Of a stretch of DNA of 64,000 nt, positions 6,873-14,483 are shown piece by piece. Both the position numbers and the translations under genes were made by a program. Each line of letters starts with the position of its first letter. Positions within the stretch are counted from its first letter, which is position 1. Source of the DNA: Chryseobacterium gwangjuense (GTDB taxonomy: Bacteria > Bacteroidota > Bacteroidia > Flavobacteriales > Weeksellaceae); assembly GCF_021311115.1 (NCBI RefSeq), contig NZ_JAJTNP010000006.1:62001-126000 (forward strand), written 5' to 3'. The notes under the pieces were generated by a model. The model was not told the origin of the DNA and did no database searches. It worked only from the letters and a program-made list of their open reading frames with translations.

Positions 6873-8930
6873 TTAAGAGATATTTACCATAGAATTTTGT
6901 TCTTCCAGTTCTTTCATAAGCTTTAAAAGTTCTTTTTTCTTGTGAAAATATTTTCTGTGAAGAAAATAAGGAAGATAATTGATTGCTTTCATCAAAAGCT
7001 GAAGATTATGTTCCATATATTCATTGTTATTAAAATAGAGATGATCTTTTTCTGTGTAGAATTTCAGATCTTTTAAATCCTCTTCGTTTAATTCTTTTGT
7101 AAGCAATTCATTTTGAGAAAAAATGGTAATTTGATATTTTAACTTTTCCTCGAGAGGTTTCAAATCGGTAAAGTTTTTCCTAATCTGTTCGAAAGGTGTT
7201 TTTGTGTTCATAAATGCAGTTGCATTTATCAATTCTACATACAATTTATATTTTTCCTCATACTCAGCATCATATTCTCCAAAATTTTTATAATGCTGTA
7301 TGAAACTTCCTCTTTTCTGTTGATCTTCAGCTCTATTTGTAAAATAATTGTAAATGTCAGCATCATTTTGAAGAATTTTTTCTTTAATCTCCCCAATCGC
7401 TTTCTGAATAACCGGAATTAAAGTTTTTGCTTCCGTCTGTTTATATTTTTTACCATCGTAATCAAAAGTTTTAATGGCATATTCCTTTTTTGAAATGGCT
7501 TCTACCGTTCTAAGGTCACTTTCAAGAGCAATTAAGGTATATACCCATTCTACTTTTTCTTTACTGAAAAGTTCATCAAAAGAAATTTCATTACTTAATT
7601 CACTTTCTTTTACCGTAAAATCAGGATTTTTGTTGTCATAATAGGCATTGAAAATTTTATCGAACGAATCTTTCTGATATTGTTTTTCAAATTCGGACTG
7701 AAATTCTTCCAGTTCCAGATCAGTTTTTTGTTTTTGGTATTGTACTCTTGAGAAAAGTTTTGAAGTGATTTGTTCTTCTGTTTTCTGAAAGTTTTTGAAA
7801 ATACTTTTTGCCGAAAGATTATCCTGATCTTTTACAATGTTTAAGGTTCTGAGTTTCGCAATTCTTTCTTTTTGAGAAGGGTGAGAAGCCCATTGATTTT
7901 CAATATTAAGCTTTGATTTATTAAATAACCCAGATTCCGAAAGCTGAATATTCGGCAGCCCGTTTTTAGATTCTACTTCACTTTGTTCGGCAAGGAAGTT
8001 CATGACAAAAAATTGCTCACGATAAATGTTTTTACTTGATTCATTTTTAGAAAATCGGGTATCATAAAAGTTTAGAACATTTTTGTAAGAATTGTCGGCA
8101 AGTTCCAATCTTAAAAGTGATTCTTCTAATGCTAACGAACCTGCAATATTAGCGGCTACTTCATCTGCATGAAATTCCATTTCCCTGGAAAGAGCCATGT
8201 GACGAAGGTTGACAAAATTGTACATTTTTACTAAAATCCATTTAATTTTTCCGGTAAAGAAAAATGCCAATGCTGCAAATATGGAAAAATAGCCGCTTAC
8301 ACTTGCGAACTTTTCTACTGAATTACGGTAAGATTCATCATCGTTCACGAGGTTGAAAATAATTTGATTCACATTGTAGACATAGCTTCCGACTTTCATG
8401 GAACGTTGAGAAAAATGACCGAATTCGTGAGAGAGAATAGCTTTCAGTTCTTGTTTTGTGGTGGTATTGATTAATCCCATACCAATCGTCAGGTTTTTCT
8501 GAATAGGTAAGAACATACTCCAGAAACTTGAATCGTAAAAAACACTTGCATTGACATCATAGGAAAGATATACTTTTTTGGGAGCGTTGGTTTCGGCTTC
8601 TTTTACAATGTCGTCAATCATTTTGAAGAGTTCGGGTTCGTCACTTCTTCTGATTTCAGTAAGATCGCTTCTGTCGTTGATGTGTTTTTTAAATAAGAAT
8701 TTAATGATAAAAAAGAACACGAAAAGTCCGGTTCCTGCCAAACCTGCTCCTAACATAAGGGTAAGAAACATCGGTTTTGCTACGATGATTGCGATTCCTC
8801 CGGCAATACATCCAAGCGCCAAAGCTATTGTCAATAAAAAGAGAAGGATATAAATGAAGATAAAAATTGCAATAGAAAAAACCGCAGCTTTAGTTTTCTT
8901 CTTAAAATCCTGGGAAACTTCAATGTACAT
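6873..8930 (-). CDS. M48-family integral-membrane zinc metallopeptidase
   Basis: 685 residues. Three hydrophobic segments in about residues 17-80 anchor it in the inner membrane. The zinc motif HEFGH is at residues 168-172, and the third ligand is likely the Glu in EMEFHADEVAA some 80 residues later, as in HtpX/Ste24-type M48 peptidases. Another membrane segment lies between them (YFSIFAALAFFFTGKI). It should cleave membrane or misfolded proteins. Beyond the peptidase core there is a C-terminal region of more than 300 residues, charged and coiled-coil-like, much longer than HtpX (about 290 aa in total) and of unknown role. Its own terminator makes it a monocistronic unit. Confidence 0.88.
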   Translation of the reverse strand: MYIEVSQDFKKKTKAAVFSIAIFIFIYILLFLLTIALALGCIAGGIAIIVAKPMFLTLMLGAGLAGTGLFVFFFIIKFLFKKHINDRSDLTEIRRSDEPELFKMIDDIVKEAETNAPKKVYLSYDVNASVFYDSSFWSMFLPIQKNLTIGMGLINTTTKQELKAILSHEFGHFSQRSMKVGSYVYNVNQIIFNLVNDDESYRNSVEKFASVSGYFSIFAALAFFFTGKIKWILVKMYNFVNLRHMALSREMEFHADEVAANIAGSLALEESLLRLELADNSYKNVLNFYDTRFSKNESSKNIYREQFFVMNFLAEQSEVESKNGLPNIQLSESGLFNKSKLNIENQWASHPSQKERIAKLRTLNIVKDQDNLSAKSIFKNFQKTEEQITSKLFSRVQYQKQKTDLELEEFQSEFEKQYQKDSFDKIFNAYYDNKNPDFTVKESELSNEISFDELFSKEKVEWVYTLIALESDLRTVEAISKKEYAIKTFDYDGKKYKQTEAKTLIPVIQKAIGEIKEKILQNDADIYNYFTNRAEDQQKRGSFIQHYKNFGEYDAEYEEKYKLYVELINATAFMNTKTPFEQIRKNFTDLKPLEEKLKYQITIFSQNELLTKELNEEDLKDLKFYTEKDHLYFNNNEYMEHNLQLLMKAINYLPYFLHRKYFHKKKELLKLMKELEEQNSMVNIS

Positions 8931-9001
8931 GGAAATAATTTTTTTACAATAATACGTACATCGGTTTAAAGGAGCAAAAAATATCCTCGAATTGAATTAG
9001 G

Positions 9002-9373
9002 TTATTTTTTTATAGTAAAGTAATGAATATCAAGTAGCCCTTGTTTTAATCTGAAGGTGATTGTATCTCTGCTTTTCAATTTTGAAGCATTTTTGAATCC
9101 GGAATATTTATAATAATCGGATTGATTGATGAAGTTATTGGGTTGATTGATATTTTCTGCTATAAAATATTTGTTATCAGTAATATGGAATGTTTCGTAA
9201 GACTCAATGATTTCTTTCTTAGTGTCTAGTCTGTTGATAAATAAACAAAAACAAGTGACTGTATTTTGCATCAGAAAAAAGATTGAAAAACAAAGAAATA
9301 AAATAAATACTATCGAATTTAATATCTGATTGAACTTAAATTTTTTCCAAAAGCTATTATTAGCATGATACAA
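9002..9373 (-). CDS. Small single-pass membrane protein, hypothetical
   Basis: 123 residues with one strong transmembrane helix at about 17-36 (SIVFILFLCFSIFFLMQNTV), then a polar domain of about 80 residues likely to face the periplasm. I recognise no family. The start overlaps the preceding small membrane-protein gene by 55 bp in another frame. A later start would cut into the helix, so the overlap is probably real and implies coupled translation. It is the last gene of a DUF1801-small membrane protein-this gene run. Confidence 0.5.
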   Translation of the reverse strand: MYHANNSFWKKFKFNQILNSIVFILFLCFSIFFLMQNTVTCFCLFINRLDTKKEIIESYETFHITDNKYFIAENINQPNNFINQSDYYKYSGFKNASKLKSRDTITFRLKQGLLDIHYFTIKK

Positions 9374-9558
9374 ATTAATACTCCACTGGAAAATAACGCT
9401 ATTTGAGGATAGTAATTTTCTTCAAAAGATTGAATGTCTTTTTCTAAATAGTATTCTTTTTGTTTCGGATTGAATATGAAGGAGATGATTGCAAACAATA
9501 AAATATAAATCAAAAAGTATTTGTATTTAGAGACAAAGGAGAGTAATTTATCTTTCAT
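9319..9558 (-). CDS. Small two-helix membrane protein, hypothetical
   Basis: 79 residues with two hydrophobic helices: about 14-28 (YFLIYILLFAIISF) and 52-70 (IALFSSGVLICIMLIIAFG), joined by a charged loop. No family is recognised. Its ATG follows directly after the stop codon of the DUF1801 gene with no gap, and its 3' end overlaps the next membrane-protein gene, so the three are almost certainly one transcript. Two adjacent tiny membrane proteins in this layout could form a complex, which is inference only. Confidence 0.5.
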   Translation of the reverse strand: MKDKLLSFVSKYKYFLIYILLFAIISFIFNPKQKEYYLEKDIQSFEENYYPQIALFSSGVLICIMLIIAFGKNLSSIRY

Positions 9559-9984
9559 TTACGCAAATTTTTCAGTCCGGTCTTTTATTGCTGCTTTCAG
9601 AATATCAACATTAATATCCTCAAGTTTTTTGAACTTAATACAATATCCGGTAACACTCGCTTTACCTATTTTTTCTCCATAGGTTTGAAGTAAGTATTTT
9701 TTATCATCAATACCCATAATATAAACAGAAATTCCGGTTGTGTTTGCACTTACCCCAATTTGATAAAATTCTTTCGAGGTTCCGTCTTTGTATTGTATCG
9801 AGTAGGCTCCATATCCGATATTCGGATTGGAAACTATTTTGCCTTCCTCGTTCTTACCATCTAAAAACCAAAGCTTAGATTCCGGCATGAGTTCTAAAAT
9901 ACTATTGTGGAGCTCTTGCAGGTCGCTTCGTTTGGATTCGGATTGACTGGATATATATTCTTGGATTTGCTCTTGAATGGTCAT
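9559..9984 (-). CDS. DUF1801 domain-containing protein
   Basis: I use the internal Met that begins MTIQEQIQEYISSQ, giving 141 residues. The longer frame upstream would run into the terminator hairpin of the preceding gene. The chain matches DUF1801 throughout: KRSDLQELHNSILELMP, KLWFLDGKN, NPNIGYGAYSIQYKDG, GVSANTTGISVYIMG and GKASVTGYCIKFK. The family (YdhG-like) is small and soluble with no assigned reaction. Its stop abuts the ATG of the next gene. Confidence 0.85.
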   Translation of the reverse strand: MTIQEQIQEYISSQSESKRSDLQELHNSILELMPESKLWFLDGKNEEGKIVSNPNIGYGAYSIQYKDGTSKEFYQIGVSANTTGISVYIMGIDDKKYLLQTYGEKIGKASVTGYCIKFKKLEDINVDILKAAIKDRTEKFA

Positions 9985-10026
9985 GTGAATGATTTTTCGG
10001 TTTCGGAAATAATTTTTTCGAATATA

Positions 10027-10058
10027 ATAAAACCGCTCTAAAAATAGAACGGTTTTAT
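10027..10058 (-). terminator. Intrinsic terminator of the DinB-like gene
   Basis: The minus-strand RNA forms a long stem, AUAAAACCGUUCUA with UAGAGCGGUUUUAU, containing one U-G wobble and closing on an A/U loop. It belongs to the recurrent AAACCGYUCU terminator family. Confidence 0.88.
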
Positions 10059-10081
10059 ACAATATTTTAATTGTATTTAAC

Positions 10082-10609
10082 TTAATTGGCAGCCGCTACA
10101 TCGGCATCTTTATAGATATTCCAGAAATTGTAATCCGTCATGGGAGCATCGGTAATTCCTACATTTCTTCCCATGGTAACAATTTGCCCTCTGTGATAGG
10201 TTCCATGTAAAACGATATGCTGAATGTATTCATATTTTGAGAAATCGCATTGAAACCATTGAGACTCAATTTTTACATTTTTAGCAAGATCTTCTTCGGA
10301 TAAGCTTTCTACATAATCCATCAGTTTTTGAGAATTATTTTTGATCGCATTGAAAATCTCTTTTTTGCTGTTAGTTGCTGAGGTTGCTGCAAAATCAAAC
10401 TCATCATTTTCTCCGATATGGCTCCACCAGTATTCTTGTGTTTGCCAGATATGGTGCAATGTTTTCAAGATTGTCGGGAAACTTGAGATAACTTCCTGAT
10501 TAAGCTGTTCATCAGATTTTGTTGAAAGCCAGTCGATGTACTTGTTTACGACCCAGTTGTTGTACTGGACAGTGTGGGTGATTAAAGTTTTTAAATTCAT
10601 GATATTCAT
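10082..10609 (-). CDS. DinB-family protein (putative metal-dependent hydrolase or thiol transferase)
   Basis: 175 residues forming the DinB/YfiT-like four-helix bundle. The likely three-His metal site is visible: His at LKTLHHIWQTQEYWW (about residue 52) and the pair in HIVLHGTYHRGQIVTMGR (about 135-140). Members bind a divalent metal and include mycothiol- or bacillithiol-dependent enzymes and many of unknown reaction; the substrate here cannot be read. The start may be the first or the fourth codon (MNIMNLK), which changes only three residues. It is monocistronic, with its own terminator. Confidence 0.85.
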   Translation of the reverse strand: MNIMNLKTLITHTVQYNNWVVNKYIDWLSTKSDEQLNQEVISSFPTILKTLHHIWQTQEYWWSHIGENDEFDFAATSATNSKKEIFNAIKNNSQKLMDYVESLSEEDLAKNVKIESQWFQCDFSKYEYIQHIVLHGTYHRGQIVTMGRNVGITDAPMTDYNFWNIYKDADVAAAN

Positions 10610-10704
10610 ATTTTTGTTTGGAGATTTAGTGTGTTATAAAAATAAATAAAATAGTAACCGGATTTACACAAAGCAGAAAATTCGTAAACAGTTTTCTTTA
10701 TATT

Positions 10705-11364
10705 TTAAAATAAAGATTCCCCATTCAAATCCGTAGTAAGGACTTCGCTCATATAATCAAAAAAAGGGCGCATCGCTAATAAGGTGAGAACTGCCTCTTT
10801 CTGAAAACCATCAGACAGCACCTCCTGATCCGTAAATTTTCTCATCACTACATATTGTTTTTTTCTGATCAGGTCTATGGCAGGATGATCTTTATCAAAA
10901 CCTCTTGGAGCGGTTTTTACGGCATCCCCTTTAATTTCGCCAAAATATTTTACGAAGGTAGTGTCTGAAGTGATCTTCTCAATTTCTGCGGTATTGATTT
11001 CAAATTCTTTACGGATACGGAGCAGGTCTTTGGCATCCGGACCCCAGAATCCACCTCCTACAAAACTGTTGCCGGGTTCAAGCTGAATGTAATATCCGCC
11101 TCTTAACATTGGTTTTGAACGGGAATATCCAGCTCCGAAATTAGTCTTGTACGGAGTCTGATCCTTAGAAAAGCGCACGTCTCTGTAAATTCTGAAAATA
11201 TGGATTCCTTTCAAATTGTCATATTCCTGAAGCTCAGTATACACCTGATTGAAAAAGACTTTGTTTTCTTTTACCACCGAATCATATTCAGCTTTGTGTT
11301 GAGCAAACCATTCACGATTATTGTTTTTTTCTAACTGCTTAAGGAATTCAAAGGTTTTTTTCAT
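10705..11364 (-). CDS. DUF2461 (TIGR02453-type) protein
   Basis: 219 residues covering the whole DUF2461 family: FLKQLEKNNNREWFAQHKAEY at the N terminus, IHIFRIYRDVRFSKDQTPYK, the glycine-rich GAGYSRSKPMLRGGYYIQLE and GGGFWGPDAKDLLRIRKEF. It is cytoplasmic and conserved across bacteria and fungi, with no established reaction. It has no operon partner: the next gene downstream (arr) starts after a separate terminator. Confidence 0.88.
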   Translation of the reverse strand: MKKTFEFLKQLEKNNNREWFAQHKAEYDSVVKENKVFFNQVYTELQEYDNLKGIHIFRIYRDVRFSKDQTPYKTNFGAGYSRSKPMLRGGYYIQLEPGNSFVGGGFWGPDAKDLLRIRKEFEINTAEIEKITSDTTFVKYFGEIKGDAVKTAPRGFDKDHPAIDLIRKKQYVVMRKFTDQEVLSDGFQKEAVLTLLAMRPFFDYMSEVLTTDLNGESLF

Positions 11365-11423
11365 CTGTAGTATGGTTTTTTAGCAAAGTTATATTAGGAG
11401 TTATATAGTATTATGATTTAATC

Positions 11424-11849
11424 CTAATTGATAATTTCAGCGTTCGGATTTTCCCGAAGTTTTGCGATTCTTTCCCGCCAGCTTTGGAGCTCTTCGTCTG
11501 TCAATCTGATCCAGTCTGTTACTTCACCAACAATTCTTACAGGCTCTTTGCTTCGATAAGATCGGGTAGGGTTTCCTGGAAATTTTTTATCGGTTACATT
11601 GGGATCATTCTCAAATTCTCCTGTCGGTTCTACAATATAAATGCGTTCAAGATTATCTCCTTTTGCCAATGCAGCAGCTAATCCTGCTCCGTTTTGTAAA
11701 GCAGTAAAGTAAATATGATTCAGGATGATCTCAGGATAATAATTCGATTTGAAACCGGCATTGAGCAAGTCTCCAATCTGTAAATCAGCTCTTGTACCGT
11801 GATAGAACGGACCTTTATCCAGAACCTGTTCATCTTTTTTGTTTTCCAT
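11424..11849 (-). CDS. arr: Rifamycin (rifampin) ADP-ribosyltransferase, Arr family
   Basis: 141 residues from the Met of MENKKDEQVLDKG; the longer frame is rejected because its first codons lie inside the upstream gene's terminator. The body aligns with Arr-ms and Arr-2: GPFYHGTRADLQIGDLL, LNHIYFTALQNGAGLAAALA, IYIVEPTGEFENDPNVTDKK, FPGNPTRSYRS and EPVRIVGEVTDW. The His of FYHG, the Tyr of HIYF and the Asp of ENDPN occupy the positions of the Arr-ms catalytic and NAD-binding residues. It transfers ADP-ribose from NAD to the C23 hydroxyl of rifamycins and so inactivates them. It sits among housekeeping genes with no mobile element nearby, which suggests an intrinsic chromosomal copy. Confidence 0.92.
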   Translation of the reverse strand: MENKKDEQVLDKGPFYHGTRADLQIGDLLNAGFKSNYYPEIILNHIYFTALQNGAGLAAALAKGDNLERIYIVEPTGEFENDPNVTDKKFPGNPTRSYRSKEPVRIVGEVTDWIRLTDEELQSWRERIAKLRENPNAEIIN

Positions 11850-11891
11850 TGTGGTCGTGTTTTTTGAAGTGTAAACAGCCCGTAAACTTAG

Positions 11892-11919
11892 GAATTTGTT
11901 TTGGAATGAAAAAACCGCT
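11892..11919. repeat. 28-bp direct repeat, copy 1
   Basis: This 28-bp stretch, running from GAATTTGTTTTGG to the first arm of the kelch-gene terminator (ending ACCGCT), is identical to the copy at 12994-13021, about 1.1 kb away in the same orientation. Confidence 0.9.
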
Positions 11920-11937
11920 CTATTAATTAAGAACGGT
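11914..11937 (-). terminator. Intrinsic terminator of the kelch-protein gene
   Basis: Minus-strand RNA stem ACCGUUCU/AGAGCGGU with one U-G wobble and an 8-nt A/U loop, followed by six U residues. Confidence 0.88.
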
Positions 11938-11975
11938 ATCATATTATTTTGATTAATATATGTTTTTTAATTTGA

Positions 11976-12905
11976 TTAGTCACGAGTGGAAAGTTCTTCT
12001 TCGCTAATATCCGCAACCTGAATACTTTTAATAGCTGATTGGGTTGAAGACGTTGTACTTCCACCAATGATGTATAATTTATTGTTATAAACTTCGGCAG
12101 CAGCATGTCTTCGCGGGATCATGTTTGAAGATAATTGATGTAATTTATTGGTTTCTGTATCAAAATAGGCTAAAAAAGTTTGATTATTATAACCGCCTGC
12201 AATAAAAATCTTATTACCGGATACCGCTAATGAATGACCGGATATTCCAACAGGCATCGTATATTGCTCGGTCCAAAGATTTTTGTTGAGATCGTAAACA
12301 TTGACCAGACGGGATGACGTACCATTAAAACCTCCAATAACATACAATTTATCATTCACAATTTTGCCTTTTGCTTCTCTGGCTTTGGGCATATCCGGTA
12401 ATGGATGCCAGGTATTGGAAGCAATATCATAGTATTGAAATCTATTAGAAAATACAGTGGTTGCTGCACCATTTAGCCCACTGCCACCAAATACATATAT
12501 TTTTCCATTATGGATGGCAGAACCTGCATTTCCTGTGTAGGCACGATTAACAGCTCCTTCTGTTTTTTTATGAGTTTCAAGATCTACAATTTCAAGATGG
12601 CTGTTTCCCCAACCGTTAAAAATATAAATTTTATTACCGTAAGTCTCCGAATTGGCAAATCTTTTAGGAACTAGGGTAGAGTTGATCATACTCCATCGGT
12701 TATCTTTAATATTGTATTTCTCAATAAAGTTTGCATTACCATCAGTGTCTTTATAACCATTGCTCACATAGATATTGTCACCTGCAATAGCACTGCTTAT
12801 CGCTCCTCTTCTCATAGACATATCCGAAAGATGTTTAAAATGTAAGGTTTGTGCATTGGCTAAACATAAACCGAAAAGTGAAAGGAGGAATAGTTTTGTT
12901 TTCAA
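11976..12905 (-). CDS. Exported kelch-repeat protein
   Basis: 309 residues with a signal peptide (MKTKLFLLSLFGLCLANAQ). Successive units of about 45 residues contain the kelch pattern of a double Gly followed by paired Tyr and Trp: DNIYVSNGYKD, NKIYIFNGWGNSHLEI, GKIYVFGGSGLNGAATTVF, DKLYVIGGFNGTSSRLVNVY, NKIFIAGGYNNQT and NKLYIIGGSTTSS. These form a six-bladed beta-propeller like that of N-acetylneuraminate epimerase NanM or galactose-oxidase-type propellers. The binding partner is unknown and no catalytic residues are evident. It is a single gene with its own terminator, probably periplasmic. Confidence 0.85.
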   Translation of the reverse strand: MKTKLFLLSLFGLCLANAQTLHFKHLSDMSMRRGAISSAIAGDNIYVSNGYKDTDGNANFIEKYNIKDNRWSMINSTLVPKRFANSETYGNKIYIFNGWGNSHLEIVDLETHKKTEGAVNRAYTGNAGSAIHNGKIYVFGGSGLNGAATTVFSNRFQYYDIASNTWHPLPDMPKAREAKGKIVNDKLYVIGGFNGTSSRLVNVYDLNKNLWTEQYTMPVGISGHSLAVSGNKIFIAGGYNNQTFLAYFDTETNKLHQLSSNMIPRRHAAAEVYNNKLYIIGGSTTSSTQSAIKSIQVADISEEELSTRD

Positions 12906-12993
12906 TGGCGTTGAGGTTTGGTTTAATTGATTTCCTGTGTAGAAATATGTTTTAAATATAGGGAAAAGTCACGGATTGGAAATATGAGATGCC

Positions 12994-13021
12994 GAATTTG
13001 TTTTGGAATGAAAAAACCGCT
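12994..13021. repeat. 28-bp direct repeat, copy 2
   Basis: Identical to 11892-11919. It contains the upstream flank and first arm of the terminator of the gene at 13048, so the duplicated piece is a gene end rather than coding DNA. Confidence 0.9.
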
Positions 13022-13039
13022 TCTTGAATTGAGCGGTTT
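13014..13039 (-). terminator. Intrinsic terminator of the following minus-strand gene
   Basis: 8-bp stem AAACCGCU/AGCGGUUU with a 10-nt loop, followed on the minus strand by TTTTTTC. Same family as the terminators at 10027 and 11914. Confidence 0.88.
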
Positions 13040-13047
13040 ATGTATTT

Positions 13048-13731
13048 TTAATGCCATTCAAACCCTTCAGGTATTGTAAACGATTCTGTCTTTATAAAGT
13101 TTCCATTATGGGCATCATAATCGAAAAATAGAACAGTGCTTTCTTTTGTTGTATCTGCAAATACTATTCGATATACCCATTTGTTTGTTTTATCATCAAC
13201 GAAAGTCTTTACATCAAAGAAATTAACATCATCAAACATATTTTTTTGATAAGTAGCACTTAGTTTTGCTGCAATTTCTCTGATACTTACAAGTTTTATG
13301 TTTTTATCAATATATTCCTGTCTGTCATCATAAAGAATATCCATATCTTCCACTTTCAACAATTTTCCATTTTTATCAAATTCCTTCCAGATACCTGTTG
13401 CGTAATGCCGGCTGATATTTTCTTTTTTGGAACGTAATTGCAGATTATCAAAATAAGTATAGAGAATCCAATGAGCGCCTTTGGTTATTTGTAAAAATCC
13501 TCCATCACCTTTATTATACTGCATAATGATATTTGTTCCGTCATGAGTATCGTAAAAAATACCATTTTCTTCTCCAGTCTGCACTGTGTTTTTTTGAGGA
13601 TTGGCAATTAAAGAATCTCGAATTCTTTTATATTCTATGGTATCAAACTTATTCTCATTTTTAAAGGGAAAGTATTGAGCACTTAAAAAACTATAGATCA
13701 AGAGAAAAAGAAAGATTAATTTTTGTTTCAT
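13048..13731 (-). CDS. Exported hypothetical protein
   Basis: The internal start at MKQKLIFLFLLIYSFLSAQ gives a normal signal peptide and 227 residues; the 24 codons before it are not conserved-looking. The mature part is polar and soluble, with a stretch that resembles the antitoxin-like MORN/toxin_43 repeats found in Bacteroidota (YATGIWKEFDKNGKLLKVEDMD) but too short to assign. No family is recognised. The gene lies at the left edge of the accessory block and has its own terminator. Confidence 0.65.
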   Translation of the reverse strand: MKQKLIFLFLLIYSFLSAQYFPFKNENKFDTIEYKRIRDSLIANPQKNTVQTGEENGIFYDTHDGTNIIMQYNKGDGGFLQITKGAHWILYTYFDNLQLRSKKENISRHYATGIWKEFDKNGKLLKVEDMDILYDDRQEYIDKNIKLVSIREIAAKLSATYQKNMFDDVNFFDVKTFVDDKTNKWVYRIVFADTTKESTVLFFDYDAHNGNFIKTESFTIPEGFEWH

Positions 13732-13826
13732 CAATACTGGTTTGTCGTAAAAATATAAAAAAATGCTCAGAATTTCGGTACATATTATTTTGCTAAACAG
13801 CAATATAAAAACTACTAAATGTCATC

Positions 13827-13878
13827 ACAACCTTGTTTGTGACCTTCGCCGTTGTTCTTTGGTTTAAAACAAGGTTGT
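13827..13878. repeat. Inverted repeat 1 of a three-hairpin cluster
   Basis: Perfect 12-bp arms (ACAACCTTGTTT / AAACAAGGTTGT) around a 28-nt loop. Part of its loop side (CCTTGTTTGTGACCTTCGCC) is a diverged copy of the right arm of the next repeat. Confidence 0.75.
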
Positions 13879-13898
13879 TTATAATAAAATACTTAGTA

Positions 13899-13932
13899 CG
13901 GAGGTTACAAACACCCTTGTTTGTAACCTCCG
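13899..13932. repeat. Inverted repeat 2 of a three-hairpin cluster
   Basis: Perfect 14-bp arms (CGGAGGTTACAAAC / GTTTGTAACCTCCG) around a 6-nt loop, and no T-run on either side, so it is not a simple intrinsic terminator. Confidence 0.8.
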
Positions 13933-13953
13933 GAGTTGTACGGAAGTCTTACG

Positions 13954-14001
13954 CAAGTTGCGGGAAACAAAATACAATTGTGTTTTGTTTCCCGCAACTT
14001 G
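13954..14001. repeat. Inverted repeat 3, long near-perfect hairpin downstream of SymE-like gene
   Basis: 19-bp perfect arms (CAAGTTGCGGGAAACAAAA and complement) plus three more inner pairs, leaving almost no loop. It lies about 43 nt past the SymE-like stop and could end that transcript or act as a processing or protein-binding site; no U-run follows on the minus strand. Confidence 0.8.
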
Positions 14002-14044
14002 TTTGAAATGAAATATCAATAATTAAACCTAGATGGGCTGAATA

Positions 14045-14233
14045 TTATTTCTCTTTTTTATCAATAGTTATCGTAAGCTTGTTTTTCTTTTGTGCTATCT
14101 CCACCATTTGTCCTTCTTTAAAACCCAGCTTTTCAAGCCATTTTCCTTTAAGCCGGATTTCCGGAACCGTTATCGTCCTGTAAGTACTTGCCTGGTATCC
14201 CGTATGAATTTTTAGTTTTCTTGAATTTATCAT
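14045..14233 (-). CDS. SymE-like toxin (type I toxin / AbrB-fold family)
   Basis: 62 residues. The chain KLKIHTGYQ...YRTITVPEIRLKGKWLEKLGFKEGQMVEIAQKKNKLTITI matches the SymE toxin domain in order and spacing: a beta strand ending in a tyrosine-rich loop, the IRLKGKWLEKLGF signature, then a G-x-x-V-E-I and L-T-I-T strand pair. E. coli SymE is an SOS-induced, AbrB-like protein that compacts nucleic acids and is held in check by the antisense RNA SymR. This copy lacks the C-terminal tail of the E. coli protein. About 420 nt of structured DNA with no gene separates it from the only good upstream promoter, so a long regulatory leader or an antisense RNA is likely. The nucleotides before the ATG are rich in ACAAACACAAA rather than a Shine-Dalgarno. 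Confidence 0.8.
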   Translation of the reverse strand: MINSRKLKIHTGYQASTYRTITVPEIRLKGKWLEKLGFKEGQMVEIAQKKNKLTITIDKKEK

Positions 14234-14483
14234 TGTTATATTTTGTGTTTGTGTTTATTGGCTGTAAAGGAGGAAGTCTTGGCAAAACCTGACCTTCCTG
14301 CCTATACAAGCCGGATGAATATGATAGAATTTGTGTTTTTCTAAAAGCCCGAAAGCCGCAATGGATTGTGCACCCCATTGTACTAGATCATGATACTTTA
14401 TGTGGTAAAGCAGGCTTAGAAAAAGAAGATTGTAGAAAACAGAACAGCATGAAAATAAAAACGGCATGAGACTCTACAATATC
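14234..14483. other. Gene-free region upstream of SymE-like gene, rich in inverted repeats
   Basis: I see no credible gene. The stretch holds imperfect inverted repeats, including TTTTTCTAAAAGCC (from 14336) against GGCTTAGAAAAAG (from 14413), and CAATGG/CCATTG around 14360-14381. Open frames here on the minus strand have no family features and overlap the toxin start. It may be the SymE mRNA leader or encode an antisense RNA. Confidence 0.5.

Noticed and set aside
9002..9558. The two small membrane ORFs as one frameshifted gene
   Set aside because: Each has its own complete N-terminal Met and membrane helix, and the overlap is not what a single indel in one protein would give.
11849..11942. 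N-terminal extension of the Arr frame by 31 codons
   Set aside because: It reads through the terminator hairpin of the kelch gene; Arr proteins of about 140 residues begin at the internal Met.
14148..14467. Two minus-strand frames upstream of the SymE-like gene
   Set aside because: They overlap each other and the toxin gene, have Cys- and Leu-rich low-information sequence and no promoter or family.
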